Assembly: GCF_002211285.1 (NCBI RefSeq)
Contig: NZ_LOKX01000015.1
Span: forward strand, 1 to 64,000
DNA: 64,000 nt
Origin: Rhizobium sp. R635
GTDB taxonomy: Bacteria > Pseudomonadota > Alphaproteobacteria > Rhizobiales > Rhizobiaceae
Direction: 5' to 3'
Below, one piece after another: positions 44,223-53,948 of the stretch. Under the pieces are notes generated by a model. It was not told the origin of the DNA. It worked only from the letters and a program-made list of their open reading frames with translations, and did no database searches. Each line of letters opens with the position of its first letter. Positions within the stretch are counted from its first letter, which is position 1. Made by a program: the position numbers and the translations under genes.

Positions 44223-47200
44223 TTATCCGAGCGGATATCCCTCTTCGGGATTGGCGACTTCGCTGCCGTTGATCGACAGAGTGTAGCCGCTCGCATTGGA
44301 CGCTTTTGAGACCGAAATGCGGTATTTGGCGCCGCCCTGCTCAACCTCTGCCGCAAATCCGTCCCATTCCGAAGGGAGCGACGGCCTCACGTAAAGCCGG
44401 CCTCCCTTCAGGCGGATACCGAGAATGCCTTCGACGGCGGCGCGGTAGAGCCAGCCGGCAGAGCCGGTATACCAGGTCCAGCCGCCGCGCGACGTGTAGG
44501 GATCATGCCCGTAGACGTCGGCCGCCACGACGTAAGGTTCGACGCGGTACTGTTCCGCCGAGGCCTTGTCGAGTGCATGGGTGATCGGGTTGAGGATCTG
44601 GAAGCAGCGGAACGCGTCGTCACCGCGCTTCAGTTCCGCCAGCGCCATCACCACCCAGGTCGCAGCATGGGTATATTGCCCGCCATTCTCACGCACGCCG
44701 GGCGGATAGGCTTTGATATAGCCGGGATCCCGCGCGGAATTGACGAAAGGCGGCGTGAACAGCCGGATGATGCGGGCTTCCTCGTCGACCAGTTGGTCGA
44801 GCACGGCGTCCATCGCCTTGACCGCGCGGGCCGGATCGCCCTCACCTGACAATACGCTCCAGGACTGCGCGATCGAGTCGATCCGGCATTCCGGGCTTTC
44901 CCTGGAACCAAGAAGCGCGCCGTCGTCGAATGTGCCGCGGCGATAGTAGCCGCCGTCCCACGCCGCAGTTTCGAGCGCCTTCTTCAATCCGGTCAGATGT
45001 TCAGACCAGCGCTCGACGCGGGCCTTGTCGCCGCGTTCTTCGGCATAGGGAATGAAGGAGCGCAGGGCGCCGGCCAGGAACCAGCCGAGCCAGACACTGG
45101 TGCCGCGCCCGCCGATGCCGACGCGGTTCATGCCGTCGTTCCAGTCACCGCCGAGGAACAGCGGCAGGCCGTTCGCACCCTTGCGGGCGATGGCGAGATC
45201 GAGTGCCAGCGCCGCGTGTTCGTAAACGCTCGCCTTGTCCTCGGAAATCTCCGGCTTGTAGAAGGAGTCATGCTGGCCTTCGAGCAGGGTGGGACCTTCC
45301 AGGAAGGCAAGCTCCTCGTCGAGCACGCTCTTGTCGCCGGTGACGCTGCAATAGTGATGGATCGCGTAGCTCAGCCAGACAACGTCGTCGGAGATCAGGG
45401 TGCGAACCCCGGCGCCGGTTCCAGGCAGCCACCAATGCTGCACGTCGCCCTCGCGGAATTGGCGCGAGGCGGCATTCAGGATCTGCCGGCGGGCGATCGA
45501 AGGCTCGTGCAGCAGGAAGGCCAGCGTGTCCTGCAGCTGGTCGCGGAAGCCGAAGGCACCGCTTGCCTGATAGAAGGCGGTGCGGGCCATGATGCGGCAG
45601 CCGAGGCTCTGATAGGGCAGCCAGGTGTTGACGAGATTGTTCATCCCGCGATCCGGCGTCGAGATCTGCAGCTTTCCGGTGAAATCCCGCCAGAAGGTGC
45701 GGTTCGCCTCGACGGCATCGTCGAACGAAGCCTTGCGAATATTGGCGATGACGCCGCGCGCTTCGTCTTCGGTCTTGGTATCGCCGAGGAAGAAGGCGAA
45801 GTCGCGCTCCTCGCCGGCGGCAAGCTCGATGTCGATCGCCAGAGCCGCAGCCGGATCGCCGTCGAGATCGGTCGAGCCGGAAAGGGCGGCGGTAGACGTG
45901 ACGGCCTGCGGCGACTGGATCGTTCCCGCCTTGCCGATGAATTCCCTCCGGCTTGCCGAGAAGCTCGAAAGCGTCTCGCTTGCCGCGAAGAAAGCGGTGC
46001 GGTTGGAATGATCGATGCTGTAGGGATTGGTGGCAAACAGCGCACCCGTTTCCTCGTCATATCTAGACAGGATGAAGGGCGCCGTGCGGCCCGGATTATT
46101 GCCGAGGATCCATTCGACATAGCCGTAAAGGCGCAGCCTGCGGCCGGTCGAACCGGTGTTGCGCAGGCGCAGGCGCTGCAGCTTCACCGGTTTGTCGCGG
46201 GCGATCGTCTGCGTCAGTTCCAGCGCGATATCGTGCTGGATGCTGGAGAAGACGGAATAACCGAGCCCGTGGCGGGCTTCGAAGCGGATGTCCGGCCGGC
46301 GGGAGAGCGCCGCGAATGGCGTCATGACCGCACCGCTGTCGAGATCGGCGAGGTAGAAGGCCTCGCCCGAACGGTTGACCACCGCATCGTTCGACCAGGA
46401 GGTCAGCTGGTAGTCGCGCGAGTTGACGCTCCAGGTGAAGCCTGCGCCTTCCGCCGAAACATGGAAGCCGAAGCTGTCGTTGGAGATCACGTTGATCCAG
46501 GGCTGCGGCGTCGCATGGCCGCCGGCGAGACGAACGACATATTCACGCCCGTCGCGGGCAAAACCGCCGATACCGTTCCAGAAGTCGAGATCGCCTTCCT
46601 CTTCGATGACGACGGCGGGCACGGCAGGCGGCGGCACCGGGGCGACGCGCTTGACGGGAACCTTGTTTCGCTCGGCCCGTTCCATCTCCTGCAACTCCTC
46701 CTTGGAGGGAGCAAACAGCGCGACGGCCCGGTTGATCTGGTCGACCACCTTACCGTTTTTCGCATGCAGGGTGACGCGGGAAGCCGCGATCAGCGCGTGG
46801 TAGGTGTTCTCCTCCATCAGGTCCTTGCGAACGGCGAAGATATGCTGGCGCAAGCCGTCGGCCTGGCCCATGCGGCGCACGTTTTCGCACATGGCGTCGA
46901 GCGCGTGCTGCATGTCCTGAGCGTAGGAGGAGGCGCGTTCGTTCATGATGACGAGATCGGCGGTGACGCCGCGCGAACGCAGATATTCCTGCGCCAACAG
47001 CGCTTCGCGGGCGATGTCGAGATCCATGTCGTCGTTGACGCGCAGCGTGAAGATCGGGAAGTCGCCGGAGATCGCCAGCGGCCAGAGGGCCGATTGTGAC
47101 TGCAGGCCGGCTTCGACCGTTGCTTCATCCTTGCGCAGCTGCATGTCGGGATAGACGAGATAGCGCCCGAGATGCTGGAAGGCGGCCGCCTGCTGCGAGG

Positions 47201-50200
47201 TGACGCCGACATGGCGCATCTGCACCTGCGTGCGGGTCCAGGCCTGGACGAGCTCGTGGTTGAAGGCGTCGGGGTGACGATAGCGGTTGACCGCCATGTC
47301 GACCTCGTCACGGGTCGGCGCCGCGATCGTCCAGAAGAACACGCTGACCTTCTTGCCGGCCGGCACGCGCACCGTGCGGCGCAGCGACATGACGGGATCG
47401 AGCATGAAGCCGTCGCTGCCGGAAAGGCTCGCACCCGGATCGAAGGCGGCCGCGTCGGCAAGGCTGCGGCCCCGGCCGATGAATTTGCGCCGGTCGGTCT
47501 CGAATTCGGTATGGCGTGTGTCGCCGGCATTATCGACGATCAGATGCGCGATGCTGATGTTCGGCTCGTTCGGATCACGCTTGTTGCGTTCGGCGCGAAT
47601 GACGTCGCCGCGCTTGCCGATCTCCGTCTTGACGAACATCCGTGCAAATGCCGGATGCGCGTTGTCGGTGTCGTCGTAGGTGATGACCGGTTCGAGGTAC
47701 GACGTGACCTCGATGAAGCGGTCTTCCCCACCCATGTTGAGCAGGGTAACGCGGCGGGCTTCGGCATCATGCTCGGTCGCGATGATGCACTCGACCTCGC
47801 TCGTCAGGTCGCCGACCGTCTTGGTGAACTGCGCCTTCTCGTCGGCGAATTCGACCTTGATCTTCTCGCCCTCGACGCCCTTCGGCTCCGCGGTCGCCGA
47901 CCACCATTCGTTGGTGGCGGTATCGCGCAGGAAGATGAAGGTGCCCCAGCGGTCTTCGGTCGGATCGGCCTTCCAGCGGGAAACGGAAAGGCCGTTCCAG
48001 CGGGAATAACCGGCGCCCGTCGCCGTCAGCATCAGCGAATAATGGCCGTTCGACAGGAAGACGAGTTCGCGATCGCGCGAAGCCGGGTCGCTGATCTTCC
48101 GGATCTCGGGCCGCAGCAGATCGTCCTGAATGCTGGCCGGCGTATCGGATTCGTGCTTGCCGCTCATGACCGGGATGTCGCGCGGCGCCTTTTCCTGCAG
48201 CAGCAGTTCGGCCGCCTCGATCACGGGATCGGAGTGGAAGAGCTCGCGCAGATGGCCGTTGAAGGCGACGTTGGCGACGGCCGCGATCGACATGCCGTGA
48301 TGGTGGGCATAATAATTGTAGACCACCGCGCATTTCTTGCCTTCCGGCACGCGCGTCGGCGTGAAATCGACGGCGTCGTGGAAGCCGAACTTGCCGAGCG
48401 CGCCGAGCTTGCGCAGCTTCTGCAGGTTTTCGAGCGCGCCCGGCGGGTCGTACTGGCTGGCCAGCAGCGAGGCGTAAGGCGCGATGACGGCATTGTGGCC
48501 GAGGCCGCGTTTCAGACCGAGCGTCGGAACGCCGAAATTCGTGTACTGATAGTTGAGGTTATGGTCGCGGGCATTGAAGGCTGCTTCCGAAATGCCCCAC
48601 GGAATGCCGAGCTTGCGAGCATAATTCATCTGCTCGATCACGACCAGATTGTTGGTCTGGTTGAGAATGCCTCCGCCGCGCTCCTGCATGACGAGCGGCG
48701 GCATCAGATATTCGAACATCGAGCCGGACCAGGAGACGAGCGCGCCGCGCGACCCCACAGGCACGACCTGGCGGCCGAGCCGGTACCAGTGTTCCGTCGG
48801 CAGATCGCCCTTGGCGATGCCGAAGAGGCTGGTCAGACGGCATTCCGAGGCGAGAAGATCGTAGCAGGCCTGATCGAGCTCGCCACTTTCGACGCGGTAG
48901 CCGATCGACAGCAGGCGGCGCTCCGGTCGGAACAGGAAGCCGAAATCCATCGAGAAGGCGAGGTCGCGCGCCTTGTCGCGCAGCGCCACCAGGCGCGGCC
49001 TCAGGTCATCGACCTTGGAAAGGTCGAAGGTGCTGTCTGATATATGCGCCTCGCAGACCTTCACGAGGGAGGCGGCCCATTGGGTGACCTCTTCGCTCTG
49101 CTTCGACTTGACCTCATGGTCGAGATTGGCGGCGAGCTTTTCGATGTCGCGTGCAAGAACGGCGAGGTTGATGATGCGGATCGAGGCGAATTCGTGCTCG
49201 CGCTTGACCGCGGCAAGCGCGTTCTGGAAGCCGACGATGCGTTCCTCCAGGCGCCGGCGCAGCGGGCGCACGGTCTTGCGGTCGTCGGGCAGATCAGCCA
49301 GCACTTCGCCGAGAATGCCGGCCGTGTCGCCGACACCGTCGAGATTGCCCTGCATGTGGGCCGACGGCGCCTCGGCCCAGTTGCGGCAGGCCGACGAAAT
49401 GGCGATCAGATGGCCTGCGAGATTGCCGCTGTCGACGGCGGAGACGTAGCGCGGTCCGAGCGTCTGCAGCGTATCGGTGTGATACCAGTTGAACAGATGG
49501 CCGCGGAATTTCTCCATCTTGTCGATCGTCGCGATCGTCTGCTCCAGCCGCTCGATCGTCTCCTCGAAGGAGAACCAGCCGAAGTGCCGGCCGGAAACGA
49601 CGGAGAGCAGATAGACACCGATATTAGTCGGCGAGGTGCGCGCCGCGACGATGACATGCGGCGTTTCCTGGATATTGTCCGGCGGCAGATAATTCTGCTC
49701 CGGGGTCGTGAAGGTCTCGAAGTAACGCCAGGTGCGCCGGGCGATCTTGCGCAGTTCGCTCGACACGGAATCGGCGACTTCGAGCCGGTCCTCGGTCTCG
49801 GCCGACTGGCTGACATACCAGGCGACGACGGGCGAGAGTATCCACAGAAACGCGAAGGGAATGCCGACGAGGAAAGCGTTGTCGCCCGGAAGAGCCGCAA
49901 AACCGAGCGCCAGCAGCGCCAGTGCCGGCGCATGCCACATCTGCTTATAATAAGAGATCAGCGTTCCCTGGCCGCCGGCCTGAACGCTGGCAGCGGTGCG
50001 CCATTGCAGCATCAGCTTGCGGCTGACGAGCAGGCGGTAGAGCGAGCGGCCGATCGCATCCGCCATCATCGCCGCGGAATCGGCGATGAAGACGATGCGC
50101 AGCGCGACCTGCGCATTGGCCGCCGTGATATCGGACCAGACCGTATAAAGATGGGCGCGGGCGACGATATCGCTGGTGCGCGGAATGATGCCGTTGATGA

Positions 50201-52742
50201 GCGACAGAGTCGGCGCGACGAAGAGGCAGAAGATCAGGAGAATCTGCCAGACGAGCGCGCCGAGCGGGCCCATGAAATACCAGCCGAGAACGGAGGCGAA
50301 GAACCAGGCGATCGGCGTCAGCGAACGGCGCAGATTGTCGAACATCTTCCAGCGGCCGAGCGCGGTCACGCCGTATTTCGGATTGAACATATAGGGCAAG
50401 AGCTGCCAGTCGCCGCGTGCCCAGCGATGCTGGCGCGAGGTTTCCACCTCGTAGCGGACCGGAAAATCCTCGACCAGTTCGAGATCGGTGACGAGCGCGC
50501 AGCGCGCCATCGAACCTTCGAGAAGGTCGTGGCTGAGCACCGAGTTCTCTTCGATCCTGCCCTTCAGAGACGCTTCGAAAGCATCGACATGATAGAGGCC
50601 CTTGCCCGTGAAGGTGCCTTCGCCGGCGAGATCCTGATAGACGTCGGAAACGGTGAAGACGTAGGGGTCGAGGCCGCGGTTGATCGAAAAGACACGCTGG
50701 AAGACCGAGGCGTCCTTGCCCGTCGTCAGCGACGGGGTGACGCGCGGCTGCAGCACGCCGTAGCCGCTTTCGACGCGGCCGGTTTTCGGGTTGATGACCG
50801 GGCGGTTGATCGGGTGGTAGAGCTTGCCGACGAGCTTGGTGACGGCATCACGCATCAGGCGCGTGTCGGCATCGAGCGTCATGACATACTGCACGTTGGC
50901 CGGAACGGCATTGGCCCCCGGCAGATAGGTCGTGTCGCGGTCGCCGCGCAGGAGCATGTTCAGCTCATGCAGCTTGCCGCGCTTGCGCTCCCAGCCCATC
51001 CATACACCTTCGGAAGGATTGTAGAGACGGCGGCGATGCAGCAGGTAGAAGCGCGTCTTGCCGTCATAGGCGTAGCGGGCGGACAGATTGGCGATCTCGC
51101 GCCGGGCATAGTCGAGAACCTCGAGATCGGCAGGCGTTTCCTCGACATCGCTGTCGGGCCAATCGCTGAGCAATGCGAAATAGATCTCCCCGCGCGGATT
51201 GGCGAGATAATGAACTTCGAGATTGCGCACCTGATCGTCGACGCTGTCGCGGTTCGAGATCAGGCAGGGCACGACGAGCAGCGTACGCGCATCCTCCGGA
51301 ATGCCCTCCTTGAATTCGTAACCGACGAGACGCGCCGGCGTCACGAAGAAGGAAAGCACGGTGTTGAAGAGACCTGTGGCGCCCTCCGAGGCCGGCAGCG
51401 AGAACATGATCAGCAGCACGGCGATTTCGATCGGGCCCATGCCGGCATTCGACATGAACTTGCCGACGATCGCCATGGCGATGATCGTCAGCAGCATGAC
51501 CGGCACGGCGATCGCCAGCCAGTTGAACTGGCGCACGGCGCGCACGAAATGCTGGATGACCGTCGGGCGATAGTTCGCCCGCGCCTCGAGTTTCGGCCGC
51601 TGCGGACCGGACAGGAAGCCGCCGACATTCGGTTCATGCGGCTGCGGCTCACCGGAAGCCTTGGCGGCATCGGTCATGTCGAGCGCCAGCTGGGCGATTT
51701 CCATTTCCGTCAGCGGCGAGCGCTTGGCAAGCTTCTCGATCTGCTTGCGGTACTTGTTGCGCGAGCCGGAATCGAGGATGCCATAGTCCGAATGCTCCCA
51801 GAGCAGCTTGTCGACATGGCTGACCTGTTCGACCCAGACCGACCATTCCGTATCGTCGATCTCGCGAAGGCTGCGGATGATGTTGCCCATCGTCACGTTG
51901 CCGGAAGACAGGCGGCTGTGTTCGGCCGTCGTCGCCTCCTCGGTATTGCGCCCGAGTTCCTCCAGCCGCTCGTCGAGCCAGGTGATCGCGAGACTCGATG
52001 TCTGCGAACCGTCGCGCAACCGGTAGAGGAACTGCGTCGAGAAGGTGTTGTCCTCGGCAAGCGGCTCCAGCGTCTTCAGATAGGCGGCAGCTTTCGCCGG
52101 ATCGGTCAGGCGGACCAGCTCGTCGGCCGCCTCGTTGGCGCGGCGGCGCAGACGGCGGCTGGCCTCGACACGGCTCGAAATACGGCGAAGATTTTCGACC
52201 AGCACGTAGCGCACGAGCGAGGGCAGGGCCCAGAGTTCACCGATCCTCAGCGTCTCATTGGCCTGGAAACCGTCGACCAGCGCCGTCAGGCTTTCCTGCG
52301 AGATCGTGCTGTGGGTATGGGCGACATAGAGCCAGGCAAGCACGAGGGTTCGCGGTATCTCGACACCCCCGACAGAAATAGTCGGCAATTCGCGGTAGAA
52401 GCGGCGGGGAAAGTCGCGCCGCACCTCCTGGATCGCCTCTTCGACGATATAGTGATTGTCCAGCAGCCATTCCGCCGCCGGCGTAATCGTCTCTCCGGCC
52501 TCGACATCCGTTGCCGTGGTTCGGTAGACGCGCAGGATTTCCTTCTCGTTTTCCTTGTGGCGCGCGAAGAAATCGAAAGGCGCGAAAGCCGGCAGCTTGT
52601 CGACGCCGTTGCGGGCGATCGCATCGCCCATCGCCTTGATGTCCTCGATGGAAAGATAGGTCGAGCGGATCGAATCATTGTGATCGATCTGCTTCATCTC
52701 GGATTCGCGTGGGAGGCTCGGAGAAAGATTGGCAATAGACAT
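44223..52742 (-). CDS. ndvB: Cyclic beta-1,2-glucan synthase NdvB
   Basis: A 2,839-residue inner-membrane protein that starts, extends and cyclises beta-1,2-glucan (ChvB family, about 2,830 residues). Order: N-terminal cytoplasmic part; membrane segments (about residue 420 onward); GT84-type glycosyltransferase with DAD (about 624-626, TLDADTRLM) and RQHRWARGDW (about 768-777); further spans to about 1000; a glucoamylase-like region (about 1320-1560); two carbohydrate-binding repeats; and a GH94-type phosphorylase domain with the catalytic Asp in GGDWNDGMNRVG (about 2531-2542) that trims chains before ring closure. Start: ATG 52742 (MSIANLSP); the frame continues 111 codons upstream without homology. 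Intact. Confidence 0.97.
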   Translation of the reverse strand: MSIANLSPSLPRESEMKQIDHNDSIRSTYLSIEDIKAMGDAIARNGVDKLPAFAPFDFFARHKENEKEILRVYRTTATDVEAGETITPAAEWLLDNHYIVEEAIQEVRRDFPRRFYRELPTISVGGVEIPRTLVLAWLYVAHTHSTISQESLTALVDGFQANETLRIGELWALPSLVRYVLVENLRRISSRVEASRRLRRRANEAADELVRLTDPAKAAAYLKTLEPLAEDNTFSTQFLYRLRDGSQTSSLAITWLDERLEELGRNTEEATTAEHSRLSSGNVTMGNIIRSLREIDDTEWSVWVEQVSHVDKLLWEHSDYGILDSGSRNKYRKQIEKLAKRSPLTEMEIAQLALDMTDAAKASGEPQPHEPNVGGFLSGPQRPKLEARANYRPTVIQHFVRAVRQFNWLAIAVPVMLLTIIAMAIVGKFMSNAGMGPIEIAVLLIMFSLPASEGATGLFNTVLSFFVTPARLVGYEFKEGIPEDARTLLVVPCLISNRDSVDDQVRNLEVHYLANPRGEIYFALLSDWPDSDVEETPADLEVLDYARREIANLSARYAYDGKTRFYLLHRRRLYNPSEGVWMGWERKRGKLHELNMLLRGDRDTTYLPGANAVPANVQYVMTLDADTRLMRDAVTKLVGKLYHPINRPVINPKTGRVESGYGVLQPRVTPSLTTGKDASVFQRVFSINRGLDPYVFTVSDVYQDLAGEGTFTGKGLYHVDAFEASLKGRIEENSVLSHDLLEGSMARCALVTDLELVEDFPVRYEVETSRQHRWARGDWQLLPYMFNPKYGVTALGRWKMFDNLRRSLTPIAWFFASVLGWYFMGPLGALVWQILLIFCLFVAPTLSLINGIIPRTSDIVARAHLYTVWSDITAANAQVALRIVFIADSAAMMADAIGRSLYRLLVSRKLMLQWRTAASVQAGGQGTLISYYKQMWHAPALALLALGFAALPGDNAFLVGIPFAFLWILSPVVAWYVSQSAETEDRLEVADSVSSELRKIARRTWRYFETFTTPEQNYLPPDNIQETPHVIVAARTSPTNIGVYLLSVVSGRHFGWFSFEETIERLEQTIATIDKMEKFRGHLFNWYHTDTLQTLGPRYVSAVDSGNLAGHLIAISSACRNWAEAPSAHMQGNLDGVGDTAGILGEVLADLPDDRKTVRPLRRRLEERIVGFQNALAAVKREHEFASIRIINLAVLARDIEKLAANLDHEVKSKQSEEVTQWAASLVKVCEAHISDSTFDLSKVDDLRPRLVALRDKARDLAFSMDFGFLFRPERRLLSIGYRVESGELDQACYDLLASECRLTSLFGIAKGDLPTEHWYRLGRQVVPVGSRGALVSWSGSMFEYLMPPLVMQERGGGILNQTNNLVVIEQMNYARKLGIPWGISEAAFNARDHNLNYQYTNFGVPTLGLKRGLGHNAVIAPYASLLASQYDPPGALENLQKLRKLGALGKFGFHDAVDFTPTRVPEGKKCAVVYNYYAHHHGMSIAAVANVAFNGHLRELFHSDPVIEAAELLLQEKAPRDIPVMSGKHESDTPASIQDDLLRPEIRKISDPASRDRELVFLSNGHYSLMLTATGAGYSRWNGLSVSRWKADPTEDRWGTFIFLRDTATNEWWSATAEPKGVEGEKIKVEFADEKAQFTKTVGDLTSEVECIIATEHDAEARRVTLLNMGGEDRFIEVTSYLEPVITYDDTDNAHPAFARMFVKTEIGKRGDVIRAERNKRDPNEPNISIAHLIVDNAGDTRHTEFETDRRKFIGRGRSLADAAAFDPGASLSGSDGFMLDPVMSLRRTVRVPAGKKVSVFFWTIAAPTRDEVDMAVNRYRHPDAFNHELVQAWTRTQVQMRHVGVTSQQAAAFQHLGRYLVYPDMQLRKDEATVEAGLQSQSALWPLAISGDFPIFTLRVNDDMDLDIAREALLAQEYLRSRGVTADLVIMNERASSYAQDMQHALDAMCENVRRMGQADGLRQHIFAVRKDLMEENTYHALIAASRVTLHAKNGKVVDQINRAVALFAPSKEELQEMERAERNKVPVKRVAPVPPPAVPAVVIEEEGDLDFWNGIGGFARDGREYVVRLAGGHATPQPWINVISNDSFGFHVSAEGAGFTWSVNSRDYQLTSWSNDAVVNRSGEAFYLADLDSGAVMTPFAALSRRPDIRFEARHGLGYSVFSSIQHDIALELTQTIARDKPVKLQRLRLRNTGSTGRRLRLYGYVEWILGNNPGRTAPFILSRYDEETGALFATNPYSIDHSNRTAFFAASETLSSFSASRREFIGKAGTIQSPQAVTSTAALSGSTDLDGDPAAALAIDIELAAGEERDFAFFLGDTKTEDEARGVIANIRKASFDDAVEANRTFWRDFTGKLQISTPDRGMNNLVNTWLPYQSLGCRIMARTAFYQASGAFGFRDQLQDTLAFLLHEPSIARRQILNAASRQFREGDVQHWWLPGTGAGVRTLISDDVVWLSYAIHHYCSVTGDKSVLDEELAFLEGPTLLEGQHDSFYKPEISEDKASVYEHAALALDLAIARKGANGLPLFLGGDWNDGMNRVGIGGRGTSVWLGWFLAGALRSFIPYAEERGDKARVERWSEHLTGLKKALETAAWDGGYYRRGTFDDGALLGSRESPECRIDSIAQSWSVLSGEGDPARAVKAMDAVLDQLVDEEARIIRLFTPPFVNSARDPGYIKAYPPGVRENGGQYTHAATWVVMALAELKRGDDAFRCFQILNPITHALDKASAEQYRVEPYVVAADVYGHDPYTSRGGWTWYTGSAGWLYRAAVEGILGIRLKGGRLYVRPSLPSEWDGFAAEVEQGGAKYRISVSKASNASGYTLSINGSEVANPEEGYPLG

Positions 52743-53097
52743 GGGTTCGGTTCTGGATCCAAACAAAGTTATGGCTGTTTTGCTCAGCCTTTTGCACTGC
52801 TTATCATGACTGCGACATGAACGGAGCCCGATTCTTCGAAGATCGATTAAACCGGGATGATTGAGGCTTGGGTTGAGTAACGCAAACGGATTAAGCCCTG
52901 GTTCAGGGCGGCCGGACGGGTGATGGAAATCATTCGATATCCTCTCCGCGAAAGCCATGTCGAAACTTGGACACGATCGGGATAATTCAAGTCGAGGGGC
53001 AGGAATCGCGGTCTCGATGAACTGGTTTCGACCGCGGAACGACGAAAATACGGCAGCTGAACCCTGGTCTGGCAACGGCTCGCGGAGACAGCAAAAG

Positions 53098-53142
53098 TCA
53101 AAGCGCGCCGCATGAACGAACTTCGATGCCGGCGCGCTTTGA
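53098..53142. other. Long perfect hairpin in the ndvB upstream region
   Basis: TCAAAGCGCGCCG (53098-53110) and CGGCGCGCTTTGA (53130-53142) form a perfect 13-bp stem with a 19-base loop. On the minus strand it is followed by CTTTTGC, so it could end a transcript from the small gene at 53309-53473, or form part of a long ndvB leader. No gene is seen in the 566 bases 52743-53308. Confidence 0.6.
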
Positions 53143-53192
53143 AATGCGTGAAAAAACAGATGGGAATGGTGACGCCGCTCAACTCTATGGCC

Positions 53193-53216
53193 ACATCATC
53201 CTCGACAGGATGATGT
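53193..53216. other. Second perfect hairpin in the ndvB upstream region
   Basis: ACATCATCCT (53193-53202), loop CGAC, AGGATGATGT (53207-53216): a perfect 10-bp stem about 90 bases past the stop of the small gene at 53309. It has no T run on either strand. It may be a processing or stability structure. Confidence 0.5.
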
Positions 53217-53308
53217 CAGGAGGGCGCAGGGACAAATGAGGCGTTCCTGCTTCGGGAAAGCGGAAGCCGCTGCAGCCCGAGCAGCTACCGAGCTTATGAT
53301 CCGCCGAA

Positions 53309-53473
53309 TTAACCGACGAGCCCGCAAACCATGGCGACGACGAACAGGAATGCCGCCGTGAAGAGCGCTCCGTGGAGCGCCGTCTGAAGCCTGTGGCGCG
53401 TCGTGAGCGGCTTCTTGTTCGGTACGGAACCATATTGGTTCACGTGAGTATGCGAAATACCCAGATCTGCCAT
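53309..53473 (-). CDS. Small membrane protein of 54 residues, function unknown
   Basis: ATG 53473 follows GGAGGCAACAT, an excellent RBS. The frame encodes MADLGISHTHVNQYGSVPNK, a basic middle (KKPLTTRHRLQ) and one hydrophobic C-terminal helix (ALFTAAFLFVVAMVCGLVG), ending at TAA 53311-53309. It should be a tail-anchored-like single-span inner-membrane protein. I do not recognise a family. It lies between ndvB and another small gene, all on the same strand. Confidence 0.65.
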   Translation of the reverse strand: MADLGISHTHVNQYGSVPNKKPLTTRHRLQTALHGALFTAAFLFVVAMVCGLVG

Positions 53474-53597
53474 ATGTTGCCTCCGTTGTTTTCCTGCGGC
53501 CGGTTGTGCGGCTCGCGTTATAATTATTTTCTCTATCAGGTAGGTAGAGATAAATTTCCGTCCAGAGCGAACGGAAGAGAAAATTCAACCAGCCATT

Positions 53598-53786
53598 TTA
53601 GCAGAGCGTGCGCCATGCCCAGATCAACGAGCGCTCGACGGCATCGTCGCTCTGCGGCGGATTGGAAGAGGTCTCGATCAGCCGGCGATCCTTTTCGGCG
53701 GGAATGGACACCGAAATCTGTTCCCGGCGATCGGCTTTGACGGGAGGATCGAGGTAGCCCATGGTCATGCCACCGAGAAAGAACAT
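53598..53786 (-). CDS. Small protein of 62 residues, function unknown
   Basis: ATG 53786 is preceded by GGAGGTTGAGGC, a strong RBS. The product begins MFFLGGMTMGYLDPPVKADR and continues with charged, probably soluble sequence (REQISVSIPAEKDRRLIETSSNPP). No family recognised. Codon use is ordinary for the window. It may be cotranscribed with the 54-residue gene 124 bases downstream. Confidence 0.5.
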   Translation of the reverse strand: MFFLGGMTMGYLDPPVKADRREQISVSIPAEKDRRLIETSSNPPQSDDAVERSLIWAWRTLC

Positions 53787-53920
53787 GCCTCAACCTCCAT
53801 CGATCACGAAAGCTAACAATCGTTAACAGGATCATGACAGAAGCGAGGCAGCTGTCAATAGTCTAGTTGGTTGGTCGTCTTTTAGGGAAACATTAGCCTT
53901 AACGGCTTCCGAGCCCTTTT

Positions 53921-53940
53921 CTTTTCAAGGGTTTGAAAAG
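53921..53940 (-). terminator. Weak terminator after the peptide ABC operon
   Basis: CTTTTCAA-GGGT-TTGAAAAG, a perfect 8-bp inverted repeat nine bases past the stop of the last ABC gene. The AT-rich stem is flanked by GCCCTTTT. Confidence 0.5.
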
Positions 53941-53948
53941 ACTGCCCT

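Noticed and set aside
49044..52820. 1,258-codon + strand frame opposite ndvB
   Set aside because: It is exactly antisense to the well-supported ndvB gene and shows the low-complexity Arg/Asp/Gly/Ala composition of a shadow frame.
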